From Trichoplusia ni (Eukaryota > Arthropoda > Insecta > Lepidoptera > Noctuidae): DNA of 64,000 nt. Below the pieces are notes generated by a model, which was not told the DNA's origin, ran no database searches, and worked only from the letters and a program-made list of their open reading frames with translations. The DNA is taken from contig NC_039488.1 of the NCBI RefSeq assembly GCF_003590095.1, positions 7,936,001-8,000,000 of the forward strand, read 5' to 3'. A program made the position numbers and the translations under genes. Below, piece by piece: positions 59,836 through 64,000 of this stretch. Positions within the stretch are counted from its first letter, which is position 1; every line of letters starts with the position of its first letter.

Positions 59836-62800
59836 CTGTCGAACTGTTTGTCTTTATCATCGAAATCTGTCTCCGGACTAGGCGAGGGTATGGATTCTAA
59901 GTTGTTACTGCTCTTAGCCAGACTGAACCTCAGTCTCTGCCCCAGATCCACTGTATTCCTCCTCTCGAACTTCGGTAACTCTTCTTTTAATCTCTCGCAC
60001 TCTCTTTCCGCTTTCTCTTCTTTGTCTTTTCTTATCTTGATACGAGTCAGCTGTTCTGGGTTCGAGCGGAACGACTGCGAGCTGTATTTCTCTCTGAGGA
60101 AGTTTCTCCTTTCTTCTTTATATTTCTCTATTCGTTCTCTACTTAACTTCTTGTCTGGGTCTATAGATATTAGGTTTTTAATATCAGGTCTATCGAACCT
60201 CTGTATTAAGGATATTTTATTCTCCGTGGTTGGAGTTATAATCACTTTGGTTTCGTGATCTGTATTCAGATTTAGATCTGGGATCTTTTTGCTTGAATGT
60301 TTGACTTCTAGGCTTTTTCGTCTGTCATTTGATTGTTCATTTCCAAATTCTTTGATAAACGCGTTTTCGTCGAGAGATCTTGCATTACAAGAGTTTTTCG
60401 ATAGTCTGTAGGACTTGGGCGAGACGTTTGACGGTTTGACGTCAATTTTTTTGACTTCTAAAACTCTTTTCTCGTCCTTTCTTTCGAGACTAGGGTATTT
60501 GATTTCAGCTTTGAATTTATCGAAGGTAAATTGCGATTTCTGTTCGGTTGGACTTTCGAATCTGATTGCTAGCTCACGAACGTTCATACTCTTAAAATTG
60601 CCATTTTCTACTGTTTCCTTAGTATTATCAACATCTAAATCTTTATCGCATATTTTGAGGGTGTCAACATTGATGTTTTCGTAATCGTTTTGTTTCTCAA
60701 AGGCTATGTTCTCGTAGTGCCTGTCCTCTGGCAGGAGCATGGCGTTGACCTCATCTATGCTCTTCTTGAAGAACTTCACTTGGCTGTATACGTCAGGGTC
60801 GTCGTCCAGATGGGTTTCCGTTGGGGTCTCGAGTATGATCAAGTCCTGATCGTCAGGTTGGCAAGCCTGTTGGGTTGGTAAGCTGGCGTCAGTTTCGGGT
60901 ACAGTGGCTTCCTCGACAATCGATAAATTCTTTTCTAAATCGATGTCCTCGTAGACTGAGTCTCGATCATTAGTGGGTGTTTCTTCATAGTTATTGACTT
61001 TTGTTGGCGATCGGAATGTTATACTGATGGTGGATTTCAGAGGGCTTTTCAAAGGGCTACCCGGTGAACTTTTACTAGTGCTTGATGATTGTAAGTTTAT
61101 GTAATTCGGACGTTTATAGTTGTAACATTCGTATAATTCATCGCCTTTAGTTAAGCTAACGTTCGAATAGCTGGAGGAACTCTCGTGCGATGACGTCATC
61201 ACCTTCATGACGTCACTTTCGTCCTTTTTCTTGTCAGTATGGTCCGAATTTGAGGAATTCGAGACAGCGGACAGTCTATTCAAGTTCTGATAACTAATAT
61301 CTGTTGAATGCAAAGGGCTATGCTCTAGGCTATCGTGAAGATTTTCAGAGAAATCTTTAATATTTTCATAATCTGTTGCTTTCAGTTCACATTTCAGGCA
61401 TTTCTCTTGTTCACAGTTATTGCAGATTTCTGTTGTTATCTGTATTGTGTGTTTGTTTGTATCGCTGAGCTCGGAATCGCTTTCTAGAGGGTCGTAGACC
61501 GGCGTGATGGGTGTCAGAGGGCTAGAGTTAATCGTGCTGGTGGTCAGAGTGCTGACGGAGTTCTCCGCCGGCCAGTCTATTTTGATGAGGGTCGAATGTC
61601 CGTCTTTGCCGTGCCAGCTGAGTCTGTTTGTCTGTTTGTCTGCGTCTATGTGCATGCCGCTGTATCGGGCTTTTGATTTTCGTGGCGAGTTTCTCTCTCT
61701 GTAAGTGTTAGGGTGTCAGTAAGCGGAAACTTACGATAGTTATTACATGTACGTGTTGTGGATTCATTTAGATTTTGTTTGTCTGTTTTAGAGCGAGCTT
61801 GGTTCTTACAGATGGCTGAGTTTAGTACATAGGATAAATTTTATCACTTTTACAAGTCATATTCAAATGAACTCATTCTCTAACTAGCTATCTTGAAAAA
61901 TAACGTCGTTTATTTGACAATAATGTTAAAAAAGTGTCGGTAGGCCGAACGTAAAAAGGCTAGAATGAATACGGAATTGGGAAGGTAAATAGTTATTGAC
62001 AGCTTTAGGGGTCATCGTCTTAATAATGTGTTTATGAGGACTTAACTATTAAAATGTCTTTTTTATAATATTGGTTATGAATTTGACCTTTTCTTTCGAT
62101 ATAATACATAGATGTGTTTATGAGGACTGAACTATTTGAGACATTTAAAATGTCTTTTTTATAATATTGTTTATTTGACATTTTCTTTCGATATACATAG
62201 TATATTCGGTCTTAATGTCGAATTGTTATAATTGGTAGATCGTTCAAAAATAACCCTGTGTAGAAATCAGCAAAAAAACCATATTTTATTATTATCAGAA
62301 TAAATGGATATTTGATTTGATATTTTAATACGTAGTTTGTGTATAGACTTGAGCTATTTATAATACTAAACGAATCCACAACACTGAAATTAAAACTAAT
62401 TAATTTAGGAAATGCTCACACATAGAGAAAAATATGTATGTATGTGTTAAAATATGATATTTATAATGTATACATGTATTTGTCTTGCTATAAAACATGT
62501 TTAACTACGTTTTAGGTTCAAAGTGGTTTGGGAATAGGGATGATGACTGGGTATAAAAAGAAAAAATCTCATTAGTCCCTCAGTTAGATAATTGAAAAGT
62601 ATGAGACACGTATTTTTTCCTTTTTCAAAAAAACTAGAATTGACAAAGATTAACTGCTTTAAAGTTTAGGAGAGGGGGCTTGTGACGTAACGATAGAGTA
62701 AAATTTATACTCAATCGTGACGTCACGCGTAAGTTTCATTCACTGTAATTTGGTCAATTTATGGTTGCGGGACAAATTAAAAAATACGTATCCATTAGTA

Positions 62801-63365
62801 TACAAAAAACTACAAGACGGACACTGCAAAAAAAAATTGTCATCATCCCTATTGTAAGGATTGCAACGCATTGCCATACACCGACACAAGAACGCGGATG
62901 ACGTAGCACGGCGGTTCAGGTTTAGTCAGTTAGAGTCTGTCACTAGCCATTTCCTCCCCCGAGGGAGTGGGTGTCCATGAGGATTCACACGCCTTACCAA
63001 AACGTTGGGAACGCGAGAGAAGGGATGGAAGAGGATAAAGAGTGGGGGGTTTTGGTAAACTTTTAGAGGTGAGTGTGTCTAATATTTTATGGTAAGACTT
63101 TTGGTTTTCTTTTTTATGAAACTGAGTGTATGTAATGCGATTCTTTATGTTTTATTTCTATTTTATAATATCTTGTTTGTATGTATGTTTCGGTAATACA
63201 ACTACTTAATTAAATTGTACGACCAATTCAAGAGCGCTATTTTCGCGATATAGATGTCTTAATTACATTTGTACTGACACAAGAAGACATTTTGACAGCA
63301 AGATTTGTTCCTTGTTATCACATACAGACAAGTATTATGGTGTATAGTTATTTAATATTATGTAT

Positions 63366-63411
<46 letters not shown>

Positions 63412-63508
63412 AATGTTAAATTACTATATTCACCTGAGTTTAACGTTGCCTAGCGACGTCGGGAAGTCGGTCAGTGACGCCATCGGACTGTCGCGGTCTT
63501 TGCATAGT
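59836..63508 (-). CDS. Supervillin-like protein, two N-terminal-region exons (partial)
   Basis: Two minus-strand exons join in phase: 63508-63434 (acceptor tccacag, donor CTCAG|GTGAAT) and 61698-59836 (acceptor cttacag, donor GACAG|GTGAGT). The long exon alone encodes about 620 residues, so the coding frame extends 14 codons upstream of the first internal Met. The protein is hydrophilic and rich in Ser, Asp, Glu and Lys, with many YENI/YEDI-type tyrosine motifs, a Cys cluster (CNNCEQEKCLKC) and Pro-directed Ser/Thr sites (SPLKSPLKS). Near the C-terminal end is ERIEKYKEERRNFLREKY, then ERRNTVDLGQRLRFSL. The first resembles 'ERIARYKAERRRQLAEKYG' in the N-terminal region of human supervillin, a membrane-associated actin and myosin regulator. 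The gelsolin-like and headpiece domains that would confirm this are absent. The exon structure is well supported; the family is inference, and another cytoskeletal scaffold is possible. Confidence 0.55.
62534..62851 (+). mobile_element. MITE family F, copy 4
   Basis: TAGGGATGATGAC to CATCATCCCTA, with TA at both edges; the most complete copy. It lies in the intron of the supervillin-like gene. Confidence 0.9.
63368..63407. repeat. GT dinucleotide microsatellite
   Basis: About 19 uninterrupted GT units, ending 'tgtgtatata'. It lies about 27 nt beyond the donor of the supervillin-like exon 63434-63508. Confidence 0.95.
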
Positions 63509-63712
63509 CTGTGGACAAGTGGCACAGTTAAAGTAGAAAACAGTTAACATAGTAAAAAGATAACATCAGCCGTATTTCTTTTTTACCAGGATGAAACACT
63601 GATAACTTCAACCCACGCCGGGGGCATGGTATGCGGATATGTCGGACTCACACGGACTAAAAACATCCCCGGCCAACAACATTTTGAAAACGACTCAAGC
63701 ACTAAGGAGTTA

Positions 63713-63812
63713 AGTCCTTGTTTCGCGTGGATCACACAAATACTTATCCTACGCGGGAATGGAACCCGCGACACATCGCTCACCTCAACCACTCGGCTAT
63801 CCGTGCAGTATT
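63713..63812 (-). mobile_element. tRNA-derived SINE family B, truncated
   Basis: 'tcgcgtggatcacacaaatac', 'ctacgcgggaatggaacccgc' (B box) and 'cctcaaccactcggctatccg' (A-box head), inverted. Confidence 0.75.
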
Positions 63813-63866
63813 TTCTACTTTTCTTTATTTTTATGCAGTTAAATTAAATTATTATCTCTTTACAGT

Positions 63867-63962
63867 CACGGGATCACTTCATGCGAAGAGATCCGGTCCT
63901 TTGTAAAGGCATACACGGGGACACAGGTCTAACATGCAGAGGCCTTGTTGAGAACTTTAGTC
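63867..63962 (+). repeat. Unclassified repeat, copy 2
   Basis: 'gggatcacttcatgcgaagag', 'atccggtcctttgtaaaggc', 'atacacggggacacaggtct', 'agaggccttgttgagaac' parallel 57363-57460. Confidence 0.75.
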
Positions 63963-64000
63963 TAAAATGTGATGGGGTATCTACCAAGGGCTATCCATCC

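Larger units (their letters stand above)
61699..63433. other. Intron of the supervillin-like gene
   Basis: It contains a MITE family F copy (62534-62851), a piece related to the repeat at 41024-41300 (about 62920-63060: 'gtcagttagagtctgtcac', 'ggggggttttggtaaac'), two similar AT-rich segments ('tgtgtttatgaggact', 62027 and 62113) and a GT microsatellite. No exon is seen. Confidence 0.5.

Noticed and set aside
59848..60258. 136-codon plus-strand frame
   Set aside because: It is an antisense shadow of the long supervillin-like exon, as are 60415-60684, 60690-60881 and 61504-61704.
1..64000. CRISPR array, integrated virus or bacterial genes
   Set aside because: No regularly spaced direct repeats, no viral structural or polymerase gene, and no prokaryotic gene arrangement was seen. 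Retrotransposon scraps are the only mobile coding sequence.

Overview
This is nuclear DNA from an insect, almost certainly a moth or butterfly (Lepidoptera). It is AT-rich, with genes split into many short exons by introns full of short retroposons. The dispersed repeats (tRNA-derived SINEs, Helitron-like elements with A|TC...CTAG|T ends, RTE-type LINE tails, TA-flanked MITEs) resemble those of lepidopteran genomes as I know them. That is recognition from memory, not a search. I see no CRISPR array, operon or prokaryotic feature.

Layout. (1) 1-14.5 kb: mostly repeats, plus one N-terminal exon (3739-4465, minus) of a probable Dbx-like homeobox gene. The homeodomain exons are not in the window. 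A GC-box/CCAAT cluster near 6.25 kb may be its promoter. (2) 14.7-27.6 kb, minus: a complete Wee1 kinase gene. I joined 11 exons with consistent phase into 573 residues. Its last coding exon (14699-14879) is easily missed, because the reading frame of exon 10 otherwise runs on into a SINE. (3) 28.85-46.97 kb, plus: a complete SID-1-like gene (SIDT family). Its 19 exons join in phase to 877 residues, with a signal peptide, a large extracellular domain, a multi-pass membrane core and all the expected CREST-type residues. (4) 47-59.8 kb: no gene found, only MITEs, SINEs and Helitron-like copies. (5) 59.8-63.5 kb, minus: two in-phase exons of a large low-complexity protein whose one recognisable motif resembles the N-terminal region of supervillin. 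It is open at both ends.

Wee1 and the SID-1-like gene are divergent, about 1.2 kb apart, with two CCAAT boxes on the Wee1 side. Nothing shows that they act together: Wee1 is an inhibitory kinase of Cdk1, and SID-1 family proteins are membrane proteins linked to dsRNA or cholesterol handling.

The most unusual observations are: several perfect, short-loop inverted repeats inside introns of both main genes; retroposon ends lying within about 45 nt of many splice sites; and the orphan supervillin-like exons, with no gelsolin-domain exons in 12.8 kb of downstream sequence. All exon models come from reading splice signals and phase by eye. No alignment or database search was run.
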